From: Micrococcus cohnii
GTDB lineage: Bacteria > Actinomycetota > Actinomycetes > Actinomycetales > Micrococcaceae
Direction of reading: 5' to 3'
DNA length: 64,000 nt
Assembly (NCBI RefSeq): GCF_014205175.1
Contig: NZ_JACHNA010000001.1
Span: forward strand, 806,001 to 870,000
Shown: positions 54,441 to 62,538 of the stretch, in pieces
Position numbering within the stretch: the first letter of the stretch is position 1
Layout: each line of letters starts with the position of its first letter
The notes under the pieces: generated by a model
What the model saw: only the letters and a program-made list of their open reading frames with translations
What the model was told of the DNA's origin: nothing
The model's database searches: none
Position numbers and translations under genes: made by a program

Positions 54441-55379
54441 GGGCGTGTTGCTAAAGGAGGGTAGTCAGCCAGTGCAGTGTCGCTGCGAGGCTGAGCCCGG
54501 CGTGATAGTTCCGGGCGTACTTGTCCGAGCGCATCGCGATCCCTCGCCACTGCTTGAGCCGGTTGAAGCACCGCTCCACGACATTGCGTCCCCGGTAGCG
54601 CTGGCGCTGGTCTTCACAGAAGTCGATCGGCCGGCCCGGGCGTCTGCGCCGGTGCGTGATCTGATCGGCCCGCTCGGGGATCGTGGCCGCGATGCCATGC
54701 CGGCGCAGCCAGGCCCGGTTCACCTTCGAGGGGTAGCCCTTGTCTGCAATCAGGCGGTCAGGCCGTATCCGGGGCCGCCCACGGGCCCCGGCAACGCTGA
54801 TCTGCTCCAGCGTGGTGGCCAGCTTCGAGGTGTCCGCCACCTGCCCGCCGGTCACCACGAACGCCAGCACCCTGCCCTTGCCATCACAGACCAGATGATT
54901 CTTCGTCGTCAGACCGCCGCGGGAGCGTCCGATGGCATGGTCAGCCGGCTCGTCCGCTGATTTCTTGTAGTTCATCCAGGCCCCCTGTGGGGCGGGGCAG
55001 GGTCGCCCCGTGCTGGTGGGCGCGCACGATCGTGGAATCGATCGAGGCCACCCAATCCAGCTCGCCAGCCTGCTGTGCCATTGGCTGGGTCTTCTCCAGC
55101 ACCCGCTCCCACACGCCCTGGGCGGCTCACCGGTTGAAGTTCTTGTAGATCGTGTTCCAGTTCCCGAACCGCTCGGGCAGATCCCGCCACGGCGCCCCCG
55201 TGCGGAAGCGCCACGCGGTGGCCTCGACCACCGCGCGCCGATCCACCGGCGGCCGACCGGTGGACTTCGGCGCGGGGAACCGCGGGCCGATCACGGCCCA
55301 GACCTCGTCCGAGATGACATCACGCGATATGACCCCAGACTCGCGCATCTACGTCCCCGAACCCTTTAGCAACACGCCC
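54441..55379 (-). mobile_element. IS5-family (IS427-like) insertion sequence, 939 bp
   Basis: Perfect 17-bp terminal inverted repeats GGGCGTGTTGCTAAAGG lie at 54441-54457 and 55363-55379, flanked by TA on both sides (54439-54440 and 55380-55381), the 2-bp target duplication common in this group. It contains a two-frame transposase on the minus strand. It sits exactly between the SPFH/NfeD backbone genes and the copper block. Confidence 0.92.
54451..55348 (-). pseudogene. IS5-family transposase, two-frame, with an extra nonsense codon in frame A
   Basis: Frame A begins MRESGVISRDVISDEVWAVI at 55348 and reads NTIYKNFNR, then TGA at 55127-55129 where relatives have Trp. Beyond this it continues in frame with AAQGVWERVLEKTQ and SIDSTIVRAHQHG (first catalytic Asp) to about 54940. 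Frame B (54975-54451) opens MNYKKSADEPADHAIGRSRG and holds the second Asp region (LIADKGYPS) and ERCFNRLKQWRG with the catalytic Glu. Two overlapping frames joined by frameshifting are normal for this group; the TGA is not. This copy is therefore probably unable to make its own transposase. Confidence 0.85.
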
Positions 55380-55518
55380 TAAGGGATGGCCCTCCTGCCG
55401 TCGAAGCAGGGGCCGGCCTCACCCAGGGCGGCCCATCATCCGCTGACGGCACCACACCTCCAAGGACGGCCCGTCCACCGAACCGGCCCTCCTCGGGATT
55501 GTGGTGCGGCGATGCCGG

Positions 55519-56229
55519 TCAGGTCGCGGGCAGCTCCTGAAGCATCTGTTCCATCTCGGTGATCTCGGCCTCCTGGTCGGCGATGACCTGCTCGGCGAGC
55601 TGCACGGCCTGCGGGTTCTGGCCGTCCTTGGCCTCGTCCTTGGCCATGTCCACGGCGCCCTTGTGGTGGGTGGTCATCTGCTCCAGGTACAACCGGGCGG
55701 CTTCGGTGCCCTGGGCCTGCTCCAGGTCGGCCATGTCCTCCTCGGACATCATCCCGGACATCCCGCCGTGGTCCATGCCCTCCATATCGCCCATGTCTCC
55801 CATGTCCACGGGGTCTTCACCCCAGACGGTGAGCATGGAGTTCATGCGCTCGATCTCCGGGCCCTGGGCGTCGATGACCTTCTGGGCGAACGCGGTCACC
55901 TCGGCCGGGATCTCATCCTTGGCCAGCAGCATCTCGCTCATCTCCACCGCCTGCTGGTGATGCGGGATCATCATCTGAGCGAACATCACGTCCGCGTCAT
56001 TGTGCTCGGCGGAGACCTCCTCGGCCGTGCCGGTGGCCGAGCTAGTAGCCGATTCCGTGGCGGACGGTGTCGCGGTGTCCGTGGCCGCAGGGGTGGCGGC
56101 GGGGGCGGAGCCGGTCGCGGTGGCCGAGGCCTCAGCGCCGGCGTTCTCGTCCTGGGCCCCGGTGCCGCAGGCGGTCAAGGTCAGGGCGGAGGCCAGGGTC
56201 AGGGCGGTCAGCGTCATGGTGCGTTTCAT
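55519..56229 (-). CDS. DUF305 lipoprotein (copper-associated)
   Basis: The 236-residue protein has a signal peptide ending in the lipobox ALTLTAC and a Ser/Thr/Ala-rich linker. Two DUF305 halves follow: MMIPHHQQAVEMSEML (about residues 96-111) and MTTHHKGAVDMAKDEAKDG (about 186-204), each with a His-His pair. A Met-rich stretch (MGDMGDMEGMDHGGMSGMM) lies between them. The His and Met residues suggest extracytoplasmic copper binding, and DUF305 genes commonly sit in copper islands. The start at 56229 has AAAGGA about 8 nt upstream; earlier in-frame ATGs have none. The gene lies 59 nt after copB. Confidence 0.88.
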   Translation of the reverse strand: MKRTMTLTALTLASALTLTACGTGAQDENAGAEASATATGSAPAATPAATDTATPSATESATSSATGTAEEVSAEHNDADVMFAQMMIPHHQQAVEMSEMLLAKDEIPAEVTAFAQKVIDAQGPEIERMNSMLTVWGEDPVDMGDMGDMEGMDHGGMSGMMSEEDMADLEQAQGTEAARLYLEQMTTHHKGAVDMAKDEAKDGQNPQAVQLAEQVIADQEAEITEMEQMLQELPAT

Positions 56230-56288
56230 GGTGGGTCCTTTCATGGTGGGTTGAGGGTTCACATCAGGGTTCACGCCAAGGGGCGAGA

Positions 56289-58517
56289 TCAGGAAACCGC
56301 AGCCGGCTGAAGGGCAGCCTGCGACCGGGGGCGCTCGAGAGGAGCCAGGTGCTCCGGGTCCAGGTCGGCGCGGCGCAGCAGCTGGGCGTTGAGGGCCACC
56401 ACGATGGTGGAGACGGACATCAGGATCGCGCCCACCGCGGGGGAGAGCACGAAGCCGATCGGGGCCAGCACGCCGGCGGCCAGCGGGACGGCGAGCACGT
56501 TGTATCCGGTGGCCCAGACCAGGTTCTGGATCATCTTGGTGTAACTGGCCTTGGACAGGTGGATCATGGATAGCACGGCACGGGGGTCATTGCCGGCCAG
56601 CACCACGCCGGCCGATTCCATGGCCACGTCGGTGCCGGCGCCGATGGCGATGCCGACCTCGGCCCGGGCCAGGGCCGGGGCGTCGTTCACGCCGTCCCCG
56701 ACCATGGCCACGGACAGGCCCCGGGCCTGCAGTTCGGTGACCTTGGTGTCCTTGTCCTGGGGAAGGACCTCGGCGAAGACCTCGTCGATGCCCAGATCCC
56801 GCGCCACGGCCTCGGCGACCTGGCGGGCGTCGCCGGTGATCATCGCGACCTTGACCCCCCGGGCGTGCAGGGCGGCCACGGCGGCCCGGGACTCGGGGCG
56901 GATCTTGTCCTCCACGGCGACCGCGCCGATAGCGGACCCGTCGCGGACCACATGCAGCACCCCGGCCCCCCGATCCGTCCAGGCCCGGACATCGGCGGCC
57001 AGTGCCTCGGGGGTGTCCAGGGTGAGCTCGCGCAGCATGTTCGGCCCGCCGACGAGGACCTCGGCCCCGGCCACGGTGGCCGTGACCCCGCGGCCGGTGG
57101 CGGCCTGGAATCCGGTGCCGCGCAGGCCCAACCGGGCGGCCTCGGCATGACTGGTGGCGGCGGTGACGATGGCCCGGGCCACCGGGTGCTCGCTGTCGGC
57201 CTCGGCCGCGGCGGCGTAGGCCAACAGCTCGGCCTCGGAAATGCCGGGCGCCGCGGCGACACCGGTGACGGCGTGGGCGCCCTCGGTCAGGGTGCCGGTC
57301 TTGTCAAAGAGCACCACGTCGATGGTCCGCATCTTCTCCAGGGCCATCCGGTCCTTGATCAGCAGCCCGGCCTTGGCGGCGCGTTCGGTGGAGATCGCGA
57401 TCACCAGCGGGATGGCCAGGCCCAGGGCGTGCGGGCAGGCGATCACCAGCACGGTCACGGTGCGGGTGACCGCATCGGTGGGCTGACCGGTCACGGTCCA
57501 CACGATCGCGGTGATGATCGCCGCCCCCAGGGCGAACCAGAACAGCAACGCGGCGGCCCGGTCCGCCAACGCCTGGGCCCGGGAGGAGGACTCCTGGGCG
57601 TCGGCGACCATCCGCTGGACCCCGGCCAGAGCGGTGTCGGCGCCGACGGCCTCGATGCGCACCCGCACGGTGTTGTCGGTGGCCACGGTCCCGGCCACCA
57701 CCCGCTCCCCGACGGTGCGGGCCACGGCCCGGGATTCGCCGGTGATCATCGACTCGTCGAACTCCGCGGCACCTTCCAGGATGGTCCCGTCGGCCGGCAC
57801 GCGGGCCCCGGAGCGCACCAACACGGTGTCCCCGACCGCCAGCTCGCCGACGCGCACGGTCACGGTGTCTCCGTCCACGATCTTCTCGGCCTTCTCCGGC
57901 AGCAGCGCGGCCAGGGCGTCCAGGGCGGAGGATGCCGTGCCGAGGGCGCGCATCTCCATCCAGTGCCCGAGCAGCATGATGGTCACCAGCAGGGCCAGTT
58001 CCCACCAGAAGTCCAGCATCAGGTCCCCGATGCCCAGGGAGGTGATCCAGGAGGCGACGAAGGCCACGGTGATGGCCATCGCGATCAGCAGCATCATCCC
58101 CGGCTGGCGGGCGCGCACCTCGGTGAGTCCGCCCTTGAGGAAGGGGGCGCCGCCGTAGAGGTAGATCACCGTGCCCAGCACCGGGGCGATCCACGCCGAA
58201 CCGGGGAACTCAGGGACGTGGTAGCCCAGCAGTTGTCCGACCATGTGGCTGAAGAACACCACCGGGAGTGACAGCACCAGCGAGACCCAGAACCGGTTCT
58301 TGAACATCGCGGTGGAATGCCCGGCGTGCTTGCCGTGGTCATGGACCTGGTGCTCCTCGTCCAGGGCCGAGTGGGCGTGGCCCTGGGGCACGGCCTGCCC
58401 GTGGGTGGCCGCGTCCGCGGGGTGGTGGGCGGCATGGTCGGTGTGGTTGGCGTGGCCGGCGTGGGGGTTCGGGTCTGGGTGTTCGGCGGGGTGATCGTGG
58501 TGGTGCGGGGTGCTCAT
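56289..58517 (-). CDS. copB: Copper-exporting P1B-type ATPase, CopB (CPH) class
   Basis: The 742-residue protein has a long His-rich N-terminus (about residues 1-70, many HHxH and HAGH groups) in place of CxxC metal-binding domains. About eight membrane helices follow, the last pair carrying ACPHALG (about 361-367), the CPH signature of the P1B-3 (CopB) class. The phosphorylation site is DKTGTLTEG (about 405), and MVGDGVNDAPAL is near residue 610. It should pump copper out of the cytoplasm. It lies downstream of copZ in a minus-strand unit with DUF305. Confidence 0.93.
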   Translation of the reverse strand: MSTPHHHDHPAEHPDPNPHAGHANHTDHAAHHPADAATHGQAVPQGHAHSALDEEHQVHDHGKHAGHSTAMFKNRFWVSLVLSLPVVFFSHMVGQLLGYHVPEFPGSAWIAPVLGTVIYLYGGAPFLKGGLTEVRARQPGMMLLIAMAITVAFVASWITSLGIGDLMLDFWWELALLVTIMLLGHWMEMRALGTASSALDALAALLPEKAEKIVDGDTVTVRVGELAVGDTVLVRSGARVPADGTILEGAAEFDESMITGESRAVARTVGERVVAGTVATDNTVRVRIEAVGADTALAGVQRMVADAQESSSRAQALADRAAALLFWFALGAAIITAIVWTVTGQPTDAVTRTVTVLVIACPHALGLAIPLVIAISTERAAKAGLLIKDRMALEKMRTIDVVLFDKTGTLTEGAHAVTGVAAAPGISEAELLAYAAAAEADSEHPVARAIVTAATSHAEAARLGLRGTGFQAATGRGVTATVAGAEVLVGGPNMLRELTLDTPEALAADVRAWTDRGAGVLHVVRDGSAIGAVAVEDKIRPESRAAVAALHARGVKVAMITGDARQVAEAVARDLGIDEVFAEVLPQDKDTKVTELQARGLSVAMVGDGVNDAPALARAEVGIAIGAGTDVAMESAGVVLAGNDPRAVLSMIHLSKASYTKMIQNLVWATGYNVLAVPLAAGVLAPIGFVLSPAVGAILMSVSTIVVALNAQLLRRADLDPEHLAPLERPRSQAALQPAAVS

Positions 58518-58592
58518 GGTGTTCCTTCTGCTCGGCGGTCTGTTCGGCGACCGGCTCGGCGGTGGGGCGCCGACCTCGAGGGGATGGGTCGG

Positions 58593-58922
58593 TTAGATCC
58601 GGACGCGGTAGCCGGCCGCTTCGATGGCCGTCCGCACGGAGTCCGCGGAGGCGGGCCCGGTCACGGTGACGGGGGAGGCCCCGCCGGCGACCAGTTCGAC
58701 CCGGACATCGTCCACCCCGTCCAGGGCGCTCACGGCCTCGGCTACGGAGCCCACGCAGTGTCCGCAGGTCATGCCCTCCACCTGGTAGGTCGCGGTGCCG
58801 GCGCTCGTCCCGGTTGGGTCGGCATTCTGGCGCCCGGCGGGGGCGGTGGCGTCGGCGACTGGGGCGCAGCACGAGCAGCCGTTGGTGGCCCCCGGCAGCG
58901 GGGTGCGGGCGGATTCGGTCAT
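58593..58922 (-). CDS. CopZ-like copper chaperone with N-terminal Cys extension
   Basis: The 109-residue protein's C-terminal ~67 residues are a heavy-metal-associated domain with GMTCGHC (about residues 50-56). The N-terminal part carries CSCCAP (about 17-22), an additional possible metal site not in classical ~70-residue CopZ. It probably delivers Cu(I) to the ATPase encoded 75 nt downstream. AAGGAG lies about 7 nt before the ATG. A CsoR-like operator sits about 55 nt upstream. Confidence 0.88.
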   Translation of the reverse strand: MTESARTPLPGATNGCSCCAPVADATAPAGRQNADPTGTSAGTATYQVEGMTCGHCVGSVAEAVSALDGVDDVRVELVAGGASPVTVTGPASADSVRTAIEAAGYRVRI

Positions 58923-58977
58923 GACGGTCTCCTTCAGGTCTGAGAGCGGCGCCGGACGGCGCCTCTCCTCTTGGTAT

Positions 58978-58994
58978 ATACCCCCCGGGGGTAT
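58978..58994 (-). promoter_or_regulatory. CsoR-like copper operator (17-bp palindrome)
   Basis: ATACCCCC-C-GGGGGTAT is a perfect 8-bp inverted repeat around one base. G/C-tract palindromes flanked by ATA/TAT are typical of CsoR-family Cu(I)-sensing repressors. It lies upstream of copZ-copB and overlaps the stop codon of the histidine kinase gene. No csoR gene is in the window, so the regulator must be elsewhere. Confidence 0.7.
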
Positions 58995-60163
58995 CATTCA
59001 AGGGGTGGAGCGTCGGTGTTCACGGTGGATAAACGGGTGCGCCGGTAGGTGGGCTGGTTGGGGGGTTGCTTGGTGGGCAGGTCGATGGTGAACGTCGCCC
59101 CGGCCGTGGTGGAGGTGGCGCTCAGGGTGCCGCCGTGGGTCTGGATGAGAGCTCGGGAGATGGCCAGGCCGACCCCGGAGCCGCCGTGGTCACGGTCGCG
59201 GGCGGTGTCCCCGCGGTAGAAGCGTTCGAAGACGTGCGGCAGGTGCTCGGGAGAGATCCCCTCCCCGGTGTCGGTGACGCTGAGCGTGACCCCGGACGGG
59301 CTTTGTCGGGCCTCGAGGGTGACCCGGCCCCCGGCCGGGGTGTGGCGCAGGGCGTTGGTGAGCAGGTTGCCCAGGACCTGGCCCATGCGCTGGCGGTCCA
59401 CGTCCACGGCCAGGCCCGGATCGGCGTCCATGGTCAGGGCCACACCCTTGGTGGCGTAGGCCTCCTTGTGGGCCTCGGTCGCGGCATGCAGCAGCCCGCT
59501 GACCCCTTGGGGGCTGCGGTCCAGTTCGATCCGGCCCTCCTCGGCGCGGGAGACGTCGTTGATGTCCTCCACCAGCCGGGTCAACCGGGCCAGCTGCTCG
59601 CCCATCAGCTCACCGGTGGGCTCGTCCCAGTGGGACACCCCGTCTTGCAGGGCCTCGTGGTAGACGGTCAGCACGGAGACGGGGGTGCGCAGCTCGTGGG
59701 CCAGGTCCGAGAGCATCCGTCGACGGGTGTCCTCGGTGCGCTGAAGCCGTGCGGCCATGGTGTTGAAAGACCCTGCCAGCTCCTCCACCTCGGTGCCGGC
59801 GCCCATGGCCGGCACGCGGGTGTCGTACCGTCCACCGGCCATGGCCTTGGCCGCCTGGGTCAGGGCGTTGATCGGACTCTGGATCCGGCGGGCGACATGC
59901 CAGGTCAATGCCAGACAACAGATCAAGGCCGTGGCCAGGGCCACGCCCAGGGTCCAGAAATTGGCGTCCCGGTAGGCCTGCTCCACGTGCAGCACCTGGG
60001 CTGCATCGTGTCCGGCCTCGGCCTGTTCCAGGTGCTCGTGGAACAGTGGTGGGCCGGCCAGGGAGGCCACCACCACCGCGGCCAGCACGCTGGCCCCCAC
60101 CACCAGCAGCTGGGCGAGGAAGAACCGGGCCGCTAATCCTTGGTAGCGCCGCCGGCCGGTCAT
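58994..60163 (-). CDS. Sensor histidine kinase of copper-linked two-component system
   Basis: The 389-residue protein has two membrane helices (about residues 12-37 and 70-90) flanking a short ~33-residue extracytoplasmic loop with FHEHLEQAEAGHDAAQVLHV, rich in His. HAMP follows (about 92-140), then the phospho-acceptor LSDLAHELRTP (His156) and an ATPase with NLLTNALRH (N box), DTGEGI and GGSGVGLAIS. The His-rich loop could sense metal. The start overlaps the response regulator stop (ATGA). Confidence 0.87.
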   Translation of the reverse strand: MTGRRRYQGLAARFFLAQLLVVGASVLAAVVVASLAGPPLFHEHLEQAEAGHDAAQVLHVEQAYRDANFWTLGVALATALICCLALTWHVARRIQSPINALTQAAKAMAGGRYDTRVPAMGAGTEVEELAGSFNTMAARLQRTEDTRRRMLSDLAHELRTPVSVLTVYHEALQDGVSHWDEPTGELMGEQLARLTRLVEDINDVSRAEEGRIELDRSPQGVSGLLHAATEAHKEAYATKGVALTMDADPGLAVDVDRQRMGQVLGNLLTNALRHTPAGGRVTLEARQSPSGVTLSVTDTGEGISPEHLPHVFERFYRGDTARDRDHGGSGVGLAISRALIQTHGGTLSATSTTAGATFTIDLPTKQPPNQPTYRRTRLSTVNTDAPPLE

Positions 60164-60879
60164 TGCTCCGCCATCCGGTAGCCGACCCCGCGGACGGTGT
60201 CGATATAGCGGGCCGGGTCCGTGTCGAGCTTGCGGCGCAGGTTCTTGATGTGCACGTCCACGAGCCGTTCATCGCCCACCCAGGCCGGGTCCCAGACGAT
60301 ATCGATCAGCTGGCGCCGGGAGAAGGCCTGGTGCGGGCGCCCCGACAAGGCGGCCAGCAGGTCGAACTCCGTGCGCGTTAGTTGCACCACCTGGCCCGAC
60401 ACGCGGGCCTCGTGGGCGGCCAGGTCGATGACCAGGTCACCGCAGACCCGTTCCGGTTCGGGGGCTGACACCGTTGTGCGCGGCCGGCGCATGACCGCCC
60501 CCACCCGGGCGACCAGCTCCCGGACGCTGAAGGGTTTGGTGATGTAGTCATCGGCCCCCACCGCCAATCCCTCCAACCGGTGGTGCTCATGGCCGCGGGC
60601 GGTGAGCATCAGCACATAGCACTCGGAGAAGGCCCGCACCCGCCGGCACACCTCGATCCCGTCCAGCCCGGGCAGGCCCAGGTCCAGGACCATCACGTCG
60701 GGCTCGTGAACCCGGGCGGCCTGCACTGCGGCCAGGCCGGTGTGGGTGAGGGCCACCTCGTAGCCGGCCCGCTCCAGGTAGGTGGCCACCATGCGCGCCA
60801 GCGGCTTCTCGTCATCGACCACCAACACCCGGCCGGCCGCCGGACCAATCCCAGTGTCAGTCCCAGTGCCAGAGTTCAT
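60160..60879 (-). CDS. OmpR-family response regulator
   Basis: The 239-residue protein has a receiver domain with VVDDE (about residues 20-24), phospho-Asp66 in DVMVLDLGLPG and the Lys in YITKPFSVREL. A winged-helix DNA-binding domain follows (about 135-235: LTRTEFDLLAAL, RRQLIDIVWDPAWVGDERLVDVHIKNLRRKL split here, YIDTVRGVGYRM). It pairs with the histidine kinase that starts in its last codons. Its likely target is the divergent 61061 promoter region, which holds a 24-bp direct repeat. Confidence 0.9.
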   Translation of the reverse strand: MNSGTGTDTGIGPAAGRVLVVDDEKPLARMVATYLERAGYEVALTHTGLAAVQAARVHEPDVMVLDLGLPGLDGIEVCRRVRAFSECYVLMLTARGHEHHRLEGLAVGADDYITKPFSVRELVARVGAVMRRPRTTVSAPEPERVCGDLVIDLAAHEARVSGQVVQLTRTEFDLLAALSGRPHQAFSRRQLIDIVWDPAWVGDERLVDVHIKNLRRKLDTDPARYIDTVRGVGYRMAEQ

Positions 60880-60975
60880 GGGTCCAGTCTCGCTCTGTCT
60901 CGCGCCCCGGCGGCTCAGAACGGTGCCGGGGCGGGGAACCTTCATGGAATCTTCAAGGCAAACCGCCCCATCCCA

Positions 60976-61023
60976 GCGCGTCACCGGCCGACAATAGTAG
61001 CGCGTCACCGGCCGACAATAGTA
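60976..61023 (+). repeat. Two perfect 24-bp direct repeats upstream of the YCF48-like/oxidase unit
   Basis: Two exact head-to-tail copies, 60976-60999 and 61000-61023, each containing GTCACCGGCC and ACAATAGTA. They lie in the gap between the divergent response regulator (start 60879) and the gene at 61061. They could be binding sites for the regulator or duplicated promoter elements. Confidence 0.85.
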
Positions 61024-61060
61024 GATAGCCCCGCCTTTTGGCCCGGGGCGGAAAGGCTCC

Positions 61061-61927
61061 ATGACCCCCCTGACCCGCAGAACCCTGATCGCCGGCGGGC
61101 TGACCCTGCTCGGCGCTGGCACCCTCACCGCCTGCGCCGCGCCGAACCCCGCGACATCCCCGGCGGCCGGCACCGGCACGCAGGGCACCGGCACGGCCAT
61201 CACCCACGTCCATGCCCTCACCCGGGACCCCGAGTCCGGTGAGGTGCTGCTGGCCACCCACGAGGGCCTGTTCCGGCTCCAGGACGGGGAGCTGACCCAG
61301 GTCGGTCCGGTCGTGGACTTCATGGGTTTCACCCTGACTCCCGAGGGCCGCTACCTGGCCTCGGGTCACCCCGCGCCGGGCACCGACCTGCCCGAGCCGC
61401 TGGGCCTGGCCGAGTCCACCGACCGGGGCCAGAGCTGGACGGTGCTCTCCCGCGGCGGCGCATCCGATTTCCACGCCCTGGCCGCCGGCCCGAACGGGGT
61501 CCTCGGCTTCGATGGGCAACTGCGCGCCAGCACCGACGGCCTCACCTGGCAGAGCCTTGAGATCCCCGTCGCCCCGGCATCGCTGGCGATCTCCCCCCAA
61601 ACCGGGACCGTGCTGGCCACCACCGAAACCGGCATGTTGCGCTCGACCGACCACGGCGCGACCTGGACCACCCTGGACACCCCCCAGCTGATGCACCTGG
61701 TCGCCTGGGCCGATGACACCACCGCCGTGGGCGCCGGCACCGAGGGACACCTGCTGACCAGCACCGACGCCGGCGACACCTGGACCGTCAGCGACCGCCC
61801 GGTCGGCACGGCCACCGCCCTGGGAGCGGGCATCACCGACGACGGGCAGACCGAAGCACTGCTGGTCGTCGGCTCGACCGTGCTGTCCACCACGGACGGC
61901 GGGAACACCACCGAATCGCTGCTGTGA
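61061..61927 (+). CDS. YCF48/BNR-repeat-like exported lipoprotein (F510_1955-type)
   Basis: The 288-residue protein has a Tat-like N-terminus TRRTLIAGG and a lipobox ending LTAC (about residue 25). A beta-propeller follows with repeated S-T-D-x-G-x-T/S-W Asp-box units: STDRGQSWTVL (about 123), STDHGATWTTL (about 192) and STDAGDTWTV (about 235). Homologues sit in actinobacterial copper/metal clusters and are often labelled glycosyl hydrolases without evidence. It opens a coupled unit with the next small gene (GTGA overlap). Confidence 0.82.
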   Translation: MTPLTRRTLIAGGLTLLGAGTLTACAAPNPATSPAAGTGTQGTGTAITHVHALTRDPESGEVLLATHEGLFRLQDGELTQVGPVVDFMGFTLTPEGRYLASGHPAPGTDLPEPLGLAESTDRGQSWTVLSRGGASDFHALAAGPNGVLGFDGQLRASTDGLTWQSLEIPVAPASLAISPQTGTVLATTETGMLRSTDHGATWTTLDTPQLMHLVAWADDTTAVGAGTEGHLLTSTDAGDTWTVSDRPVGTATALGAGITDDGQTEALLVVGSTVLSTTDGGNTTESLL

Positions 61928-62397
61928 CCTCCTCCCGCCGTCCCCTGTCCGGCTGGCCCGCCCTTCGAACCGTTCTGGGCACCCTCGTGTTGATCCTGGG
62001 CCTGCTCGGGATGCCCGCTGGTACGGGCACCAGCGCGGCTTGGGCCGCCACCGGTACGGCCGCCGCCACAACTGTTCATCACCTCGGGCCAGGGGCCATC
62101 GGTCCGGCCGGCATGGTGCCCGAGGTCGTGCTCCCGGCCGAGCCTGCCGGGGATGAGGCACCCGACCCCGGGCTGCCGGTCTGTGCCCTGGAGGCCGTGG
62201 ACGATACCTGCGCCTCGGCCCTGACCAAGGCACTTGTCGTGTCCCACTTGGCCTCCCGGGCCCTCCTGCCTAGCCCCGGTGGGGGACTGACCGCACCACC
62301 CCTGCCCTGGGTTGCCCATTTCCGGCCCCCGTGGACCCTTCACTGGCTCAACTGGCCATCAGCCGCACCTACCCCCCCGGCCGCGCCCCACCGGTGA
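61924..62397 (+). CDS. Small secreted/membrane protein of copper cluster (DUF6153-like, unknown)
   Basis: A 157-residue protein with an N-terminal hydrophobic segment (VLGTLVLILGLLGMP, about residues 17-31) followed by an AWA cleavage-like site. The low-complexity Pro/Ala-rich exported region has two Cys (about residues 87 and 95) and ends in a Pro/Trp/His-rich tail. It has no recognised catalytic domain. The GTG at 61924 overlaps the stop of the YCF48-like gene. Its placement between that gene and the multicopper oxidase suggests a periplasmic copper role, by context only. The DUF name is tentative. Confidence 0.68.
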   Translation: MTSSRRPLSGWPALRTVLGTLVLILGLLGMPAGTGTSAAWAATGTAAATTVHHLGPGAIGPAGMVPEVVLPAEPAGDEAPDPGLPVCALEAVDDTCASALTKALVVSHLASRALLPSPGGGLTAPPLPWVAHFRPPWTLHWLNWPSAAPTPPAAPHR

Positions 62398-62483
62398 GCG
62401 CAGGGTCCGCCAATACCTCCGGGTGACAGCGGCACGCAGCCCCGGTACGCCACCGGCCTCACCCAGCAACTGATCAGCCATGC

Positions 62484-62519
62484 CCGGCCCCGTCGCACCC
62501 GCCTGCGACACGGGGCCGG
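62484..62519 (+). terminator. Imperfect GC hairpin before the multicopper oxidase
   Basis: CCGGCCCCGTCGCA pairs with the right arm ending CGGGGCCGG, with a 2-base bulge and loop CCCGCC. It could attenuate transcription into the oxidase gene 20 nt downstream; weak. Confidence 0.4.
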
Positions 62520-62538
62520 ATGACGGAAAGAAGAACCG

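Noticed and set aside
54972-55214. A separate 80-residue protein inside the IS5 element
   Set aside because: It is an out-of-frame reading across the transposase frame A region; the conserved transposase residues are in the other frame.
60976-61023. Direct repeats as a CRISPR array
   Set aside because: Only two units, head to tail with no spacer, and no cas genes in the window.
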